The notes beneath the pieces were generated by a model. It was not told where the DNA came from, made no database searches, and worked only from the letters and a program-made list of their open reading frames with translations. A stretch of DNA of 64,000 nucleotides from Dichotomopilus funicola (lineage: Eukaryota > Ascomycota > Sordariomycetes > Sordariales > Chaetomiaceae), in assembly GCF_033296635.1 (NCBI RefSeq), contig NW_026944041.1, positions 1 through 64,000 on the forward strand. Reading direction: 5' to 3'. A program made the translations under genes and the position numbers. This document shows positions 1 to 11,138 of this stretch, piece by piece. How positions within the stretch are numbered: the stretch's first letter is position 1; each line of letters starts with the position of its first letter.

Positions 1-1842
1 TGTGACTTCCTTGTACTCTCCTCACTCTTAGTATCAACCCCTGAGTCTCTCCTGATTCTCACAATTAATTACCCAAGCGATAATAACCTTCTATTTCTAG
101 GACGAGGCCTAGAACCTAGCGAGTGATATTTAGAATGAAGAACGGAACGGCTGGCTAGATGGTTGAGGGGGATAGCTTACAGGTCCGGATATTCCGCGTT
201 ACTATTTCGTCCGAAGTCACTGATCTAAGCGAAACCTCGCCGGGTAAAAGTTAAAAGTATCACCAAGTCTCTTCTAGTAGCGCGATAAGGATATGGGAAG
301 AGCAGTTAACAACGAAGCCCTTAGTATGGTCAGAACGTAAAATCATTACTATATCGTGAGGTTTGATCCTGGGCAATAGTGATTGCTACTTATACGAAAT
401 CTTTAAACTCTCAGGTCCATGAACTACTTTTTTTTTAGAGGGGTTTTCTTAGTAAAAAAAGAGAGGAGATAAACCTATAACCAGGGTAAATTATAGTATA
501 GTATTATCCTTATAAGCTGCTATAAAGGTAGAAGTCTAGGCTAGTACTTCTACCGTTTACTTGTGATACTGGTCTTGCTATCGGAGGGCTAAGCGAATAA
601 ACCCCCTATCCTCTACCTATACCTATATATCGACGACTATATAATTGTCGACACTATCTAGTCATACTAATACCACCTCCTCTTCCTCCTCCTTATCCTC
701 CTCTAGGTCTATAAACTCTACTATTATAGCCTCCCCTACCAAGTACCCCTCACTCCCTTTGCAATGACCTAGCCCTTCTAGCCCAGTCGCCGACCCCTAG
801 CCGGTTCCCCTCGACACCGTGGTCCACAGAAGCATAGGCGAAACGACCATACTGCTACCGGTCATGTGCCACTTACGTGACGACACTATACCCCGGATAG
901 TCCTATATATCCTGAACGCCGGGCCCGAGCTGGCCGTAACGTATAACAGGTTATGGTTGTAGTTGGCGACGGTCTGGTCGAAAAGGAGGCCCTGCTGGGC
1001 TAGGGCGAGGTACTCTTTATAGACCTTCTGGGAGAGGGCGCCGTCGCCCATGGCGATCGTGTCGAAGGGGGCTACAGTCCCTACGCCTAGGACGACCTAC
1101 AAAGCGGGGGCTATTGATTAGTTCCTCCTCATACTCCTCGGGAGAGAGCTATTGGATATCGGCGGCCGTAGGGTAGACTAGAGTAGGTAAACTTACCGGA
1201 TGGTTCGGGTTAACTGGCCACTCTCTCCACGTGGCCTCGGCTTCGCCCAGCGGGTTCAGCGGGCTCCAGATGCGCCCCTTGACGCGCCTGTCGTCCGACC
1301 GTCACACACGCCTACCCCCGATGAGAGAAACGTTCCCGGGTGGACGACTGTTACTAGCGGCCTTTTCTAAACCGGACGACAATCCATCATTCCATCGCCA
1401 CGGACGGACGAGTGACGACGGCTGATAGAGCCCCGCCGCATATGCATCTCCCAGTGGGCTGAATGACGCGTCAATCACACCGTTCGTGGACCTATGCCTT
1501 GGCTAATTACACGTCCGTTGATGGCCCTCCCGGTGCTCAGGAGGACCGGGTAGGCCCAGAATTGCCACCAATGCGACAGAGAAGCTAAAACGACCGAACC
1601 AACGCCCAAGGGGATTGGAATCGGGTGGCTGTTCGACGCATCTAGGGCGCGGTTTCGTGGTATTGGTGTTGCGTCGTTCTACGATTACGAACATGACACA
1701 TTGGAGGGTGATTAGGTACGCATGGTGTGGTGGTGTGGCCAATATAGGCCTCTGAGTTCAGTGCCGGCGTTTCCGCAACGTGTTCCCGAACTGTCCCATG
1801 GCTTGATCAACCCCGAGTCGTGCTTAGATTGACAGGGTAAGC
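1..1842. other. A/T-rich gene-poor region
   Basis: No convincing gene is seen. The first 800 bases or so are rich in A/T and in TA and CTA words, with many stops in all frames. A CT-rich tract of TCC/CTC words lies near 665-710. The longest open stretch (about 797-1051, minus) starts without a clear gene context and matches nothing I recognise. The composition, together with the adjoining helicase relic, suggests decayed mobile-element DNA, but I cannot name an element or find terminal repeats. Confidence 0.5.
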
Positions 1843-2160
1843 CTAGGGATTCAACTGAGGATTATTTGTTGTTATACTCCCTGGTCTGCAGGATGGGGTC
1901 GAGCTAGAAGTCGCTGAAGAACCTGGCCATTGGGTCTTGGGATTCCGCCGAACGGATGATGGTGCTCGTCCCTGTAATAATTGGTGCTTCAAATGACTGT
2001 CAACTGCTGCGAGTGTGAACCCACCCACCTGGCCGATCTCGTCGATAGCCAACATGGTCATGTTTTTCCATTGCAGCTCAATGTTAGTGCCCGAAAACGG
2101 CAGCCGGGCAGCCCTGCCAAATCCGGCGGCCAGAACAGCAGATGTCACAAAGTCAGGTAC
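1843..2160 (-). pseudogene. PIF1-like DNA helicase relic (mobile-element or helicase-family fragment)
   Basis: Read on the minus strand, the stretch from about 2148 to 1930 encodes a hydrophobic run ending in AIDEIGQVGGFTL, followed by a VDSHL segment. This is the layout of the Walker B (DE) motif of PIF1-type helicases and what follows it. After a +1 shift the next residues read HHPFGGIP, matching the conserved PFGG element. After a second shift they read FSDF, a TAG stop, then LDPIL, where PIF1 proteins have a GDF-x-QL-x-P motif. The stop sits where the family has Gln, and CAG to TAG is the change RIP would make. At least two frameshifts and a stop mean it cannot encode a helicase. Walker A is not seen. 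PIF1-like genes are carried by Helitrons and are also dispersed in fungal genomes, so the parent element is unknown. Confidence 0.5.
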
Positions 2161-2186
2161 CTACATGACTTAATGATTAATCTGTA

Positions 2187-2574
2187 ATTATTCGACTCTC
2201 GAGAAACCAATCGCATTTAAATCCTGCTACTCAACTCAGGTTGATGAAGGTTTGAACAATAAGACACCGGCCTGATAGTTACATCGCGGCCCGCGAACAT
2301 GCTCGTTACGGCGCACGGTGGACGACAAACCCCGATTCGGTTCCTGCATGTTGACATGTCACTGCACGGTTGCCGCGATGGCGTGCTCCCGCAGCGGCTC
2401 AGCGGGTGGGTCTATCTCACCTTCACCCCCTCAACTCACGCTTACAAACTCCCACGGCCGATCTCCAACCGCCAATCGTGGCATTACAATTAGACGTTCA
2501 TTCAACACATACCACGAGACTTTAAACTAGGAGCGATCCGTTTAATTTAATCAATTTACTCTCCTGCCTTCAAA
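2187..2574. other. Intergenic stretch upstream of the APC transporter
   Basis: About 390 bases with no supported gene. Two overlapping short ORFs (about 2299-2530) have no recognisable content. The stretch just before the ATG at 2575 is A/T-rich (TTTAATTTAATCAATTTAC) and is the likely core promoter and leader, though no canonical TATA box is evident. Confidence 0.4.
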
Positions 2575-4402
2575 ATGCCCTCGCTAGACGATGACGGCGC
2601 TACCGCCACGGCGGCCGAGCGCCGACCACTCCTAGCCGGACTTCCCAGCGAAGAACCCGCCGGGGTCCCCGAGGCCGACAACAATAACAGCGGCAATGCC
2701 GCGACTGCCGAAGCCGAAGCCGACCCCAACCCCAACCCCGATCCGGAAGGGCGCGGACCTGCCAACGGCGGCACGTTCACGCGCAACCTCGGCGCGGTCG
2801 AGGCGTTTGCCATCGTCATTAGTATTGTCATCGGCAGTGGCGTGTTTACCTCGCCTGGGTCGATCGATACCAATGTGCCGTCGCCTGGAGCTGCGCTGTT
2901 GGTGTGGTTGGTGGGGGGCGTGCTAGCGTGGACGGGGGCGAGCACCATGGCAGAGTTGGGGACTGCGATTCCTGGTGAAGGTAAGAGAAGCCTCTTTTTT
3001 TTTGATATTTTTCGTGGCTGCTAGGGGATACTAACCGCCATGCTGCTACAGGGGGTGTGCAGCCGTATTTGAAGTACATCTTTGGTGATGTTTTCGGGTT
3101 CTTGGCCGCTTGGACCTGGGTGGTCGCGGTGATGCCTGCTACGCTGGCTATTCTAAGTATCGTCTTCATTGAGAGCATCTACTCCGCAGCCGGCGTGACG
3201 GGCGAGGGTGACAAGATTGGGCACAAGTTATTGTCCATCGTCGTGCTGGTCTTCATTGGCGTGGCCAACTCCATCAGTACCAAAGCAAGCACGCGACTGA
3301 ACAATTTTTTCGTGGCGACCAAGTTTATTACCATCGCGGCGATTGTGCTAGCCGGGATCGTCGTTCTCGGTATTCAGCTTGCGAATCCTGATAGAAGAGT
3401 CGGCGGCGGCGATTGGCACCGCAAGTCGTGGTTCAACTACCGGGATAGTGTCAACCCTGATGGCAGTATCACGCATTGGGAGGGGTTGAGCCAGTGGGAT
3501 ATCTTTGGACACCTCTCGGCCGCTCTGTACGCTGCTCTGTGGGCATACTCAGGATGGGACAAGGTAAGCAGCGGAATTTCGACATGAAAAGAGAGCTTAT
3601 TTGGACTGACGCGGCATTCAGGCTATTTATGTCTCAGCGGAGCTGTCTGCTCCTGCTCGCCAGCTTCCTCTCGCCATCAACACGTCTCTGCCCAGTATCA
3701 TCCTTTGCTTCCTCACCGCAAACGCAGCGTACTATATTCTGCTGCCGTGGGATGTTGTGTCTACAACAGATAGCGTGGCTGTGGTAAGTTCTTAACTGAT
3801 GAATACCCCGTTCGTATTTTCTGGTCTAACCATCCACTTTGCAGACGGCCATCACCCGACTTCTCGGCTCTGCCTTCGGCATCGTGGCTGCGATTTTTAT
3901 CTGTCTCGTAGTTGCAGGCTCCCTCCTGGGTAACTCGTTCGTCGCTGGCCGTATGGCCGTTGCGGCGGCAAACCAGAACTGGCTGCCGCGTATCCTTGCC
4001 GTTGTCGGCCGGTTTGGGGTCGAACGAGAAGTCGCCCCGGTCGAACCTGGTAAGGACGAGTCCGGATCCGATGCCCCCATCAACGCTATCATCTTGTCCA
4101 CCGTGCTTGGCGCGATTTACATTCTGCTGGGCAATTTCCGCGCCCTCTTGACGTTTAATGGGCTAGGGGAGTACACCTTTTTCTTCTTGACAGTTTTGGG
4201 CGCTCTAGTTCTTAGGTATCGCGAGCCACATCTCGAGCGCCCGTACAAGACCTTTGTCGTTATTCCTGGTATTTTTGCGTTGGTGAGCGGGTTCGTAGTC
4301 GTTCGGGGAGCAGTTTTTGCACCCACCCAGGCATACATCCTGTTGGCGCTTTGGGCCTTTGGTTTGGCAGTGCATTGGGCGCGGGGCAGGTATGGGCAGT
4401 GA
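2575..4402 (+). CDS. Amino-acid permease, APC superfamily, LAT (L-type) family
   Basis: A polytopic plasma-membrane transporter expected to carry amino acids, in the group that includes yeast Mup1/Mup3 and animal SLC7 light chains. Four exons fit consensus splice sites: 2575-2980, 3052-3563, 3622-3783 and 3845-4402, giving 545 residues. The N-terminal 65 residues are hydrophilic, with a PNPNPNP run. TM1 carries the IGSGVFTSPG signature of the family (unwound substrate-binding helix), followed by about 11 more hydrophobic segments. A LERPYKTF stretch before the last helices is also typical. Intron 1 has a CTAAC branch site at about 3031. The start is the first in-frame ATG, in an AAA ATG context. 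The substrate cannot be read from the sequence; methionine or neutral amino acids are possible. Confidence 0.88.
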
Positions 4403-5075
4403 GGATATTTAACATGGAATTGGATAGGCATGTCGGTTCAAATTGTAATCCACAATGACTTGGGGTTGTAAGTTAACATGTCTGGTTGGGGCACCCTTGG
4501 TGTACAAGTATGGCGTGGGTAGATTCGGTGGGATCGATCTTCATAGTAATGAACCCTAGGACCTGGGCCAACCTTTTACGCCCCAGTTCGCCGGGGACTT
4601 TTTTCTATTACTCGTCTTAACTGACTGGGACGCCCATCCCTTGTTGCTTGACTTACACTCGCTGTGGCCAAAAAAAGCGGCACACTCAAACAAATAGCTC
4701 AAGTCCAATCCATTGACATTCGATCAAATCTTGGTAAATTTTGATTGACTTACTCTTTTTTGTCTTTTGTCGCTCTCTAGATTTATTCTTTTTTGTCTTT
4801 TTTCACTTTTTTTTTGTTTCTTCTTTTTGTCTTTTTTCACTTTTGTAGTAAAGCAAGTTATCCAGGGCCTTGGTCTGCCGCTTTTTTGGCCATAGCGAGT
4901 TACACCAATATGTGTCAGGGTTAGGGTTATTTCACGAATTACCCCACTGATTGATACAAAGGCACTTACCAGTCCACTTCTCACCTTTCATCAACGAGTT
5001 TGCGAGCTAGTTGCAGGCTGGTGAAAGATTTCAGCCCACCAACCGGCGAAGCAGTCCTTTCCTAACCAAACAATA
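4403..5075. other. Intergenic stretch with T-rich repeats
   Basis: No gene is seen. The middle holds a T-rich repeat block (listed separately). A GGGTTAGGGTT word at about 4918-4928 resembles less than two telomere units and is probably coincidental. Confidence 0.5.
4752..4844. repeat. Imperfect T-rich tandem repeat (TGTCTTTTTTCAC unit)
   Basis: Two near-identical copies of a T-rich unit with core TTTTTGTCTTTTTTCACTTTT lie at about 4786-4810 and 4821-4844. A shorter partial copy lies at about 4752-4771. It falls between the 3' end of the transporter and the next gene on the same strand. It may be simple low-complexity DNA. No function is implied. Confidence 0.6.
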
Positions 5076-6140
5076 ATGTCCCTTCCAGCACTGCCGCGGC
5101 GAGCGGCGTACCTCACTCTCAACACCCCACATCGGCGCAATGCTCTTTCACTCGCCGAGCTACGCTCCCTCAAGGACCAGCTTATCAAAGCCAACACATC
5201 ACCCACGACCGGCCGAACCCTACTTCTCCCACCTTTCAAACCCTCTTTCCTCTCAACCCTCGAGCAAGCCCACGCCAACTTTACCAAAACCCACGCCGGT
5301 ACCAACAGTGAGCCACACCCCTCAAACCAAAACACTCCCCCCACCCAAGACGACTACACCTGGCTCGTCTCCGCCCGCGCCTTCGCCCAAGCCCGCGCCA
5401 ACCTCCCCTCCGTGCTAGTCCTCGCCTCCCACGGCCCCGTCTTCAGTTCCGGCCACGACCTACGCGAGCTACGCTCCCTCTCCTCAACTGAAATCTCCGA
5501 GACCTTCCGCCTTTGCGCACAGGTCATGTCTCTCATCCGGCGGAGCCCAGCGCTCGTGGTATCCCGCATCGCAGGTGATGCGGTGGCGGCGGGGTGTCAG
5601 TTGGCGCTGACGGCTGATTTGCCGATGGCGCATGATGGGGTGAGGTTGAGGTTGCCTGGGGCTGGGCTGGGGTTGCCGTGTTCGAGTCCGGTGACGGTGG
5701 TGGGGAGGAGGGTGGGGAATGGGAGGGCGTTTTGGATGTTGGCTATGGCGGAGGGGGTGGAGGTTAGGGAGATGGGGGATGTTGTGCGGGTTGTGGGCGG
5801 TGATGGTGTGGAGGGAGAGGGGCCGGGGACAGAGTTAGAGGGGAAGGTAAAAGCTTTGGATCAGGAGGTGTTGCGGACAGTGGAGAGACTTGTGGGTATG
5901 TCGCCGCAACAGAGTGCTATGGGAAAATGGGCTTTTTGGACCCAGGCGGGACTGGCGGGGCGGGACTTTGTTGGGCCGGATGGGTTGGAGGTTGAGGGGA
6001 GTGGAGGTGATGGGTATTTGGATGCGGTTGAATGGGCAGGGAGGGTGATGGCACTCCATGCAAAGAGCGAGGATGCGAAAGAGGGGATGGATTCGTTCTT
6101 GGAAAAGAGAAAGGCTATATGGTGCGGATTTGAGGAATAG
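5076..6140 (+). CDS. Enoyl-CoA hydratase/isomerase family protein (ECHDC3-like)
   Basis: A single-exon crotonase-fold protein of 354 residues, probably mitochondrial or peroxisomal and acting on acyl-CoA esters. Two family signatures are visible. SHGPVFSSGHDLREL, near residues 120-134, supplies the first oxyanion-hole strand. IAGDAVAAGCQLALTADL, near 164-181, corresponds to the second oxyanion-hole Gly and helix. The insert at residues 45-95 is longer than in most crotonases. Neither canonical hydratase Glu is clearly identifiable, as in ECHDC3-type members, so the reaction is uncertain. The coding sequence is split in composition: codons end mostly in C up to about 5575 and mostly in G or T afterwards. 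The start is the first ATG. Confidence 0.85.
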   Translation: MSLPALPRRAAYLTLNTPHRRNALSLAELRSLKDQLIKANTSPTTGRTLLLPPFKPSFLSTLEQAHANFTKTHAGTNSEPHPSNQNTPPTQDDYTWLVSARAFAQARANLPSVLVLASHGPVFSSGHDLRELRSLSSTEISETFRLCAQVMSLIRRSPALVVSRIAGDAVAAGCQLALTADLPMAHDGVRLRLPGAGLGLPCSSPVTVVGRRVGNGRAFWMLAMAEGVEVREMGDVVRVVGGDGVEGEGPGTELEGKVKALDQEVLRTVERLVGMSPQQSAMGKWAFWTQAGLAGRDFVGPDGLEVEGSGGDGYLDAVEWAGRVMALHAKSEDAKEGMDSFLEKRKAIWCGFEE

Positions 6141-8469
6141 ATATTCCGCAGTTTTCAGGGACGGTGCAAAGTTCGCAAATCGAGGTCGTGATCTCCAGTT
6201 CCGACCCAATTACCCCTGGACCCAATCTTTTCACGGACACTTGTGTTCTCGAACATGACCAAGGTTACTTTCCATCGCGTACAACCCCGTCCATACCCAC
6301 CTGCATTGTCACAGTGGCAGCCACTCCACAGGCGTTTCGACCGCCAGGTTGGAAGCGAGCGGTTGTGAATGACAAGCTGCGATTCTGCGTAGCGTCAACG
6401 CAGACGGGAGGAAGCGAGGGCTAAGGGTGCAAAAGTAAACGCCTTCGACTGGACCATTTAACCCATTGAGGGATCCAAGAAGTACCTAGTTTGGGACGCA
6501 CCCAATATGTCATGAATCTGAGGAGAAAGAAAAGCCCCAACCAAGGTACCTCCAGCTGGCCCGCAACCCTCAAAGCGTCCAATGTACCTAGGTATAACCT
6601 CCCGGTTTCAGGCGCCGTGTTTACACAAATCCAACAGTTGGATGACTTCCCTTGGGCAGCCTGACTACGATGTAGGCAGTTAGCCTTTCGTTTTGAACGA
6701 GTTTGTTTGGATTTGGAGAACCATCATTGACGCCGTTCTCTTCCCATAGCCATAATTACCCAAAATCTAGACCTCTTGGGATCTATTTTCTCAAACGGTA
6801 ACCCCCATCTTTCCCACTTTGGCCAGGGACCAAGCAAAGGATTGAAGCTTTTCCTTCTTGGAGGGGGTCTAATAAATTTTCCGTGGAAGGATCTTCTTCG
6901 CCGAGACCCCGCAGCTCCGAATCGTCCGGGGGGGTGGTAGTACTGCAGCTTTCGACCCCCCTGGCCGCGCAGATACCATCGCGCAGAAATGTCCATCCCC
7001 CCACACATATGCGATGCAGCTTCGTGGTCTCGGGCCTTCTCGGGCCTTCTCGAAGAAAAGAGCCAAGGATTGCTTCGATCCCATCCTGTGGACTGGTCTG
7101 CGGGGGACGGATCTGTACATTGTGAGGAATCATCAACTGATCCTCCAGACTTTTGATGCGAAAGCTGATTACTACCCAATTAAATGACTCCGACGTGAGT
7201 AGAGCATTCTCTACAACGAGAGTCTAATTTTTGTATGTATAAGACAGCTGTTGTATATTTGGCAACATAAAAGTGTCCCTTTCCCCCTCAGAACCTTCTT
7301 GCTGTGTGATTAATTATTAATACTCGATTCAGGGTTGGCAACTGAATGTGTTCGTTTCAAGCAACGAAGTGCATTCTGAATTGCGCTTTGAACATAGTTC
7401 TCAGGTATAATTGCCCCCGGTCAGGCTAGCAAGAGTTGTCGTTGATTAGGATTTTAACGTGGTTTAGTCTGTCGTATGATAGGTAAATTGTGCTCCGAAC
7501 TTTGCGTTGAAACTAACTAGGTATGTTTATGATAACCCCTGGTTGACTCAAAAATTGCACTACCTCGCGTTTCCGGACAGGCGTACAATGTAGCTTGGAT
7601 GTCTAATTACCTACCTAAGTGAGAGGGGAAGGCGAGTCGGGAAATGAACGAGCTGCCGGCCAGCTAACAAGTTCCAATAATTGAGGAGAGACCGTCACGG
7701 TTGTTGTAAGCCAATGCCAAAGGAGTTGGAGTCTGGTCGATACCGGTCACGGATCTCGGAGTAGCCTTCTCCTTGCGTACAGTGTCCAAGGCGTATTCGT
7801 AAGAACGAACAAACCATTCGCAATCTGACGAGACCCGAGGCTCCGGTCGCCCGATGTTTACGGGTTGCTCCGTCGTCGGGAGCTCGTTTTCCGTGACGCC
7901 GACGCCATTTCCAGGGGTTCGGTCGAGGGCGGTTCCAATGATTGTGGCCACTTGGGGGCAAACAACGGTGCGAAATGATTGTGTTGGCCGCTTTGCGCGC
8001 AGTCCTCGACGCGCACGCTAACCGGGCATCCCAGGAATCTAGGCCCGAAAGAAGCATTTTCAGTCGAGAGGATCACGCTTGCACTCTCCGCTCGGCGTCC
8101 AGCGCGGCGAATTGCAGTCCTTTTCGAGTTTTTCCCAAGGTCATCCAAGGGTTGGTGTTGCGGAGAAACCATGCTTCATGTTCGATCGGAGAATTTCAAG
8201 CAATCATCGTGCAGCCCGGGTGCTACACGCTCCACGCTCCCGATTTGGGCCGTCGGAGGAACATTGTCCGTCGCCCATTTGGGAAGCCCAACGACATGCT
8301 TGCAAACCCTCTGCTTTACCTCCTGCAAGGTGTCGCACTGTCGACCACTCACCTCTTGTGCGTGTGCTTATATGTATCACAACATGGCCACCTTTTTTTC
8401 GATGGTTGTCGCAACATCACTCCCCGGATTCTCGTTCGAGAACCTTGACTTCCTCGGACTTTGGCCAAG
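6141..8469. other. 2.3-kb intergenic region without a supported gene
   Basis: Several overlapping ORFs of 60-180 codons occur on both strands, but none shows a recognisable domain, splice structure or codon bias. Around 7030-7055 a tandem TCTCGGGCCT duplication occurs. 7180-7660 is A/T-rich. A TACCTAGGTA palindrome lies at 6585-6594. The last few hundred bases are presumably promoter of the sugar transporter; a TATATGTA stretch near 8369 is the only TATA-like word. Confidence 0.45.
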
Positions 8470-10452
8470 ATGTCAGCTCACGACTCGGATCAGATCGCCA
8501 GCGAGAAGCACGTGACAACCCCTGAGGTCGCCACTGCAGCCGTGCCTGTTAGCCACACGCCAAAGGTACAGGGCAAAGAGAAGACAGTTCACAATGTAAG
8601 TCGGGATGAATTGGCATGTCCCGTTTTATCTATGAATCGACTTTTCTGACTAGATTAGGCCGAGCTTTACGCCGCCATTCAAGAAGCCAACATCAACCCC
8701 TGGAGCATGACATCAATCCATCTTTACTGTAAGTGAAGCGGCCAAGATCCGCCGTGCGAAGCTCGGCTAATGAATAATTCTAGTTTCAATCTTCATCGCG
8801 TTTTGCTGGTAATTGATATCCTTCCTTTACCTTGTCACCCCTGAGTGTCTCGACTAACAACGCTCAGCGCGTGCGCCAACGGATACGATGGCTCCCTTAT
8901 GACGTCCATTATTGCCATGAAGCCTTTCCAGGAAAGATTCGGCGTGAAGGCGGTCGGAGAGGGTGCTGCGGTTATTTTTTCCCTTTACGTAGTGTGAGTT
9001 TGTCTCCGTTCCACGTTCCCTAACTCTACCCTGGAAACACACGTTAACGACAACATGGTTGTATTAATTAGCGGTGCTATGGTGGGCTCTCCTTTCGCGG
9101 CCGCGATCTCTGATAAACTAGGTCGCCGCAAGAGTATGTTCACTGGCGGAGGTGTCATCATTCTCGGCATGATTATCATCGCCACGTCGGGGAAGCTGCC
9201 CCAGTTCGTCGTGGGTCGCTTCATACTCGGATTCGGCATCGCCATCATGACCGTTTGCGCCCCCGCGTACGCGATCGAAATTGCTCCACCTCACTGGCGC
9301 GGCCGTTGCACCGGATTCTACAACATAGGGTACTTCGGAGGCGCTATCCCCGCTGCCATCATTACCTTTGGGTGCAACTATATGGAAAACGACTACGCTT
9401 GGCGGGTGCCCTTGATTCTTCAAGCCTTCGCTTGCGTCATCGTCATGTTTTCTGTTTGGGCCATTCCCGAGTCTCCTCGCTTTCTCATTGCAAATGGAAA
9501 AGAGGAGGAGGCGCTTTCATTCCTGATCAAGTATCACGGAAATGGAAACCCCAGCTCTCGCCTCGTCCGTCTCGAGTTCGAGGAAATGAAGCAAGGCATT
9601 CGCCAAGACGGCGTTGACAAGACCTGGTGGGACTATCGGCCATTCATCTTCACCCACAGCGGCCGTTGGCGTATCGCCCAGGTGCTCATGATCTCCATCT
9701 TCGGCCAGTTCTCTGGCAACGGTCTCGGCTACTTCAACACGACAATCTTTGAGAACCTCGGCATCACCAGCATCCCTCAACAGCTCGGTTACAACATTCT
9801 CAACCAGGTTCTGTCCGCCATTGGTGCCTTGGCAGCTGTCACCCTCACCGACAAGATGCCTCGCCGCAAGGTCCTCGTTTTTGGAACCTTACTGTGCGCC
9901 GTCGCGCTCGCCACCAACTCAGGTCTCTCAGCCGCGCTCGATCAACAGACACGGGCAGGCCAAATCAACATTTCGTACGGTCAAGGGGCGCTCGCTTCCT
10001 ACTTCCTCTTCAACATCATCTTCTCCTTTACCTACACGCCGCTGCAAGGTGCCATCCCTACCGAGGCGCTCGAGACGACGACCCGTGCCAAGGGTTTGGC
10101 GCTCTCTGCCTTCATTGTCAATGGCATGGGTTTCATCAACTTGTTTGCCGGTCCCATTGCTCTCGACCGCATTGGCTACAAGTACATTTTTGTGTTTGTC
10201 GCCTGGGATTGTATCGAGGCTCTGGCATGGTATCTGTTTGGGTATGTTTGGCTCCATTTTGAGATATCGTCGTCGACTTTGTGTATCCGGGCGGTTGCTA
10301 ACAACAGGGGTAACAGTGTCGAGTCCCAGGGACGCACCATTGAGCAACTGGAGTGGGTTTACGACCAGCCCAACCCCGTCAAGGCTTCTCTCAAGGTCGA
10401 TAAGGTCATTCTCACGGATGACGGTCGGGTCGCCGAGAAGATTGTGGAATAA
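8470..10452 (+). CDS. MFS sugar transporter (lactose/hexose permease-like)
   Basis: A 12-TM major-facilitator sugar porter of the plasma membrane, most like fungal lactose-permease-type proteins. Six exons are inferred: 8470-8595, 8659-8728, 8784-8808, 8868-8993, 9072-10241 and 10317-10452, giving 550 residues. Diagnostic features are NGYDGSLM in TM1, the loop 2-3 motif SDKLGRRKS, the PESPRFL motif after TM6 and the C-terminal VESQGRTIEQLEWVY. The central loop DYRPFIFTHSGRWR is also typical. The start is the first true ATG; the codon at 8461 is TTG. Exon 3 is only 25 nt. For the last intron a second acceptor at 10307 would add three residues, but its distance from the CTAAC branch site (about 10298) favours 10316. 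The substrate is inferred by family only. Confidence 0.9.
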
Positions 10453-11138
10453 GTCCATGGCTTGCCACTCGTATAACAATATTTCGGGTGACATAATCTG
10501 TACGCTTCGCACCGGGTTTACACCACGGCTGATGTCAATAAAAAGCACTCCTCGAACCAAAGTCTATTTCATCCCCTGAAAAGAGAGGGATTCCGCGCCG
10601 TGCTATCTTGCCATAATTGTACGTTGCTTCCTCTATCCAAGAGAGGGGTATAACACATTGATTCAAACAACACGTAATTATTTCTTCATCCACTCCACTC
10701 AGATGGGTACAGATCGAGGGCAAGGAGGTCCGCTGATCTGCGCTGTTCAAAGCTTGGTTCAGCCGAAAAGGAGGCCCGGGGCGGGTTAGGTGGTGGCTGC
10801 TAAGGTTACGGTTGCTCAAATGGTCGGGCCGAATAATTGTTATTAGGTGCGGTTGAAAAGACAACCCTCATACTACGGTGCGGGATCATTGGCTAAGTCG
10901 CGCAAGAAAAGCGCCGGATGGACAAGGCTTATAATCTAGCGAACACTGAGTATAACTGAACCGGCGAGCCGTTGAAAAATTGATAGCGTTATATTGACCT
11001 TGGGTCAAACCTAAAATAAACGAGGGGTATATTCCTTAACTCCAAACCCATAACACCCACAAACCATGCAGCCCCGGCACCCACCCACGGCAAAGTGTAG
11101 TCCTCGCACATTGTTGTCCCAACCCACAAAATGGATCC
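10453..11138. other. Intergenic stretch
   Basis: This lies between two convergent genes, so it should hold both 3' ends. An ORF around 10535-10864 on the minus strand has no recognisable content. No repeats or RNA genes are seen. Confidence 0.45.

Noticed and set aside
2725..2748. CCCCAACCCCAACCCC run (G-quadruplex potential on the minus strand)
   Set aside because: It lies inside the coding sequence of the APC transporter N-terminus (PNPNPNP) and is explained by that repeat.
4915..4931. Telomere-like GGGTTAGGGTT sequence
   Set aside because: Fewer than two TTAGGG units, surrounded by ordinary intergenic DNA; not evidence for an interstitial telomere.
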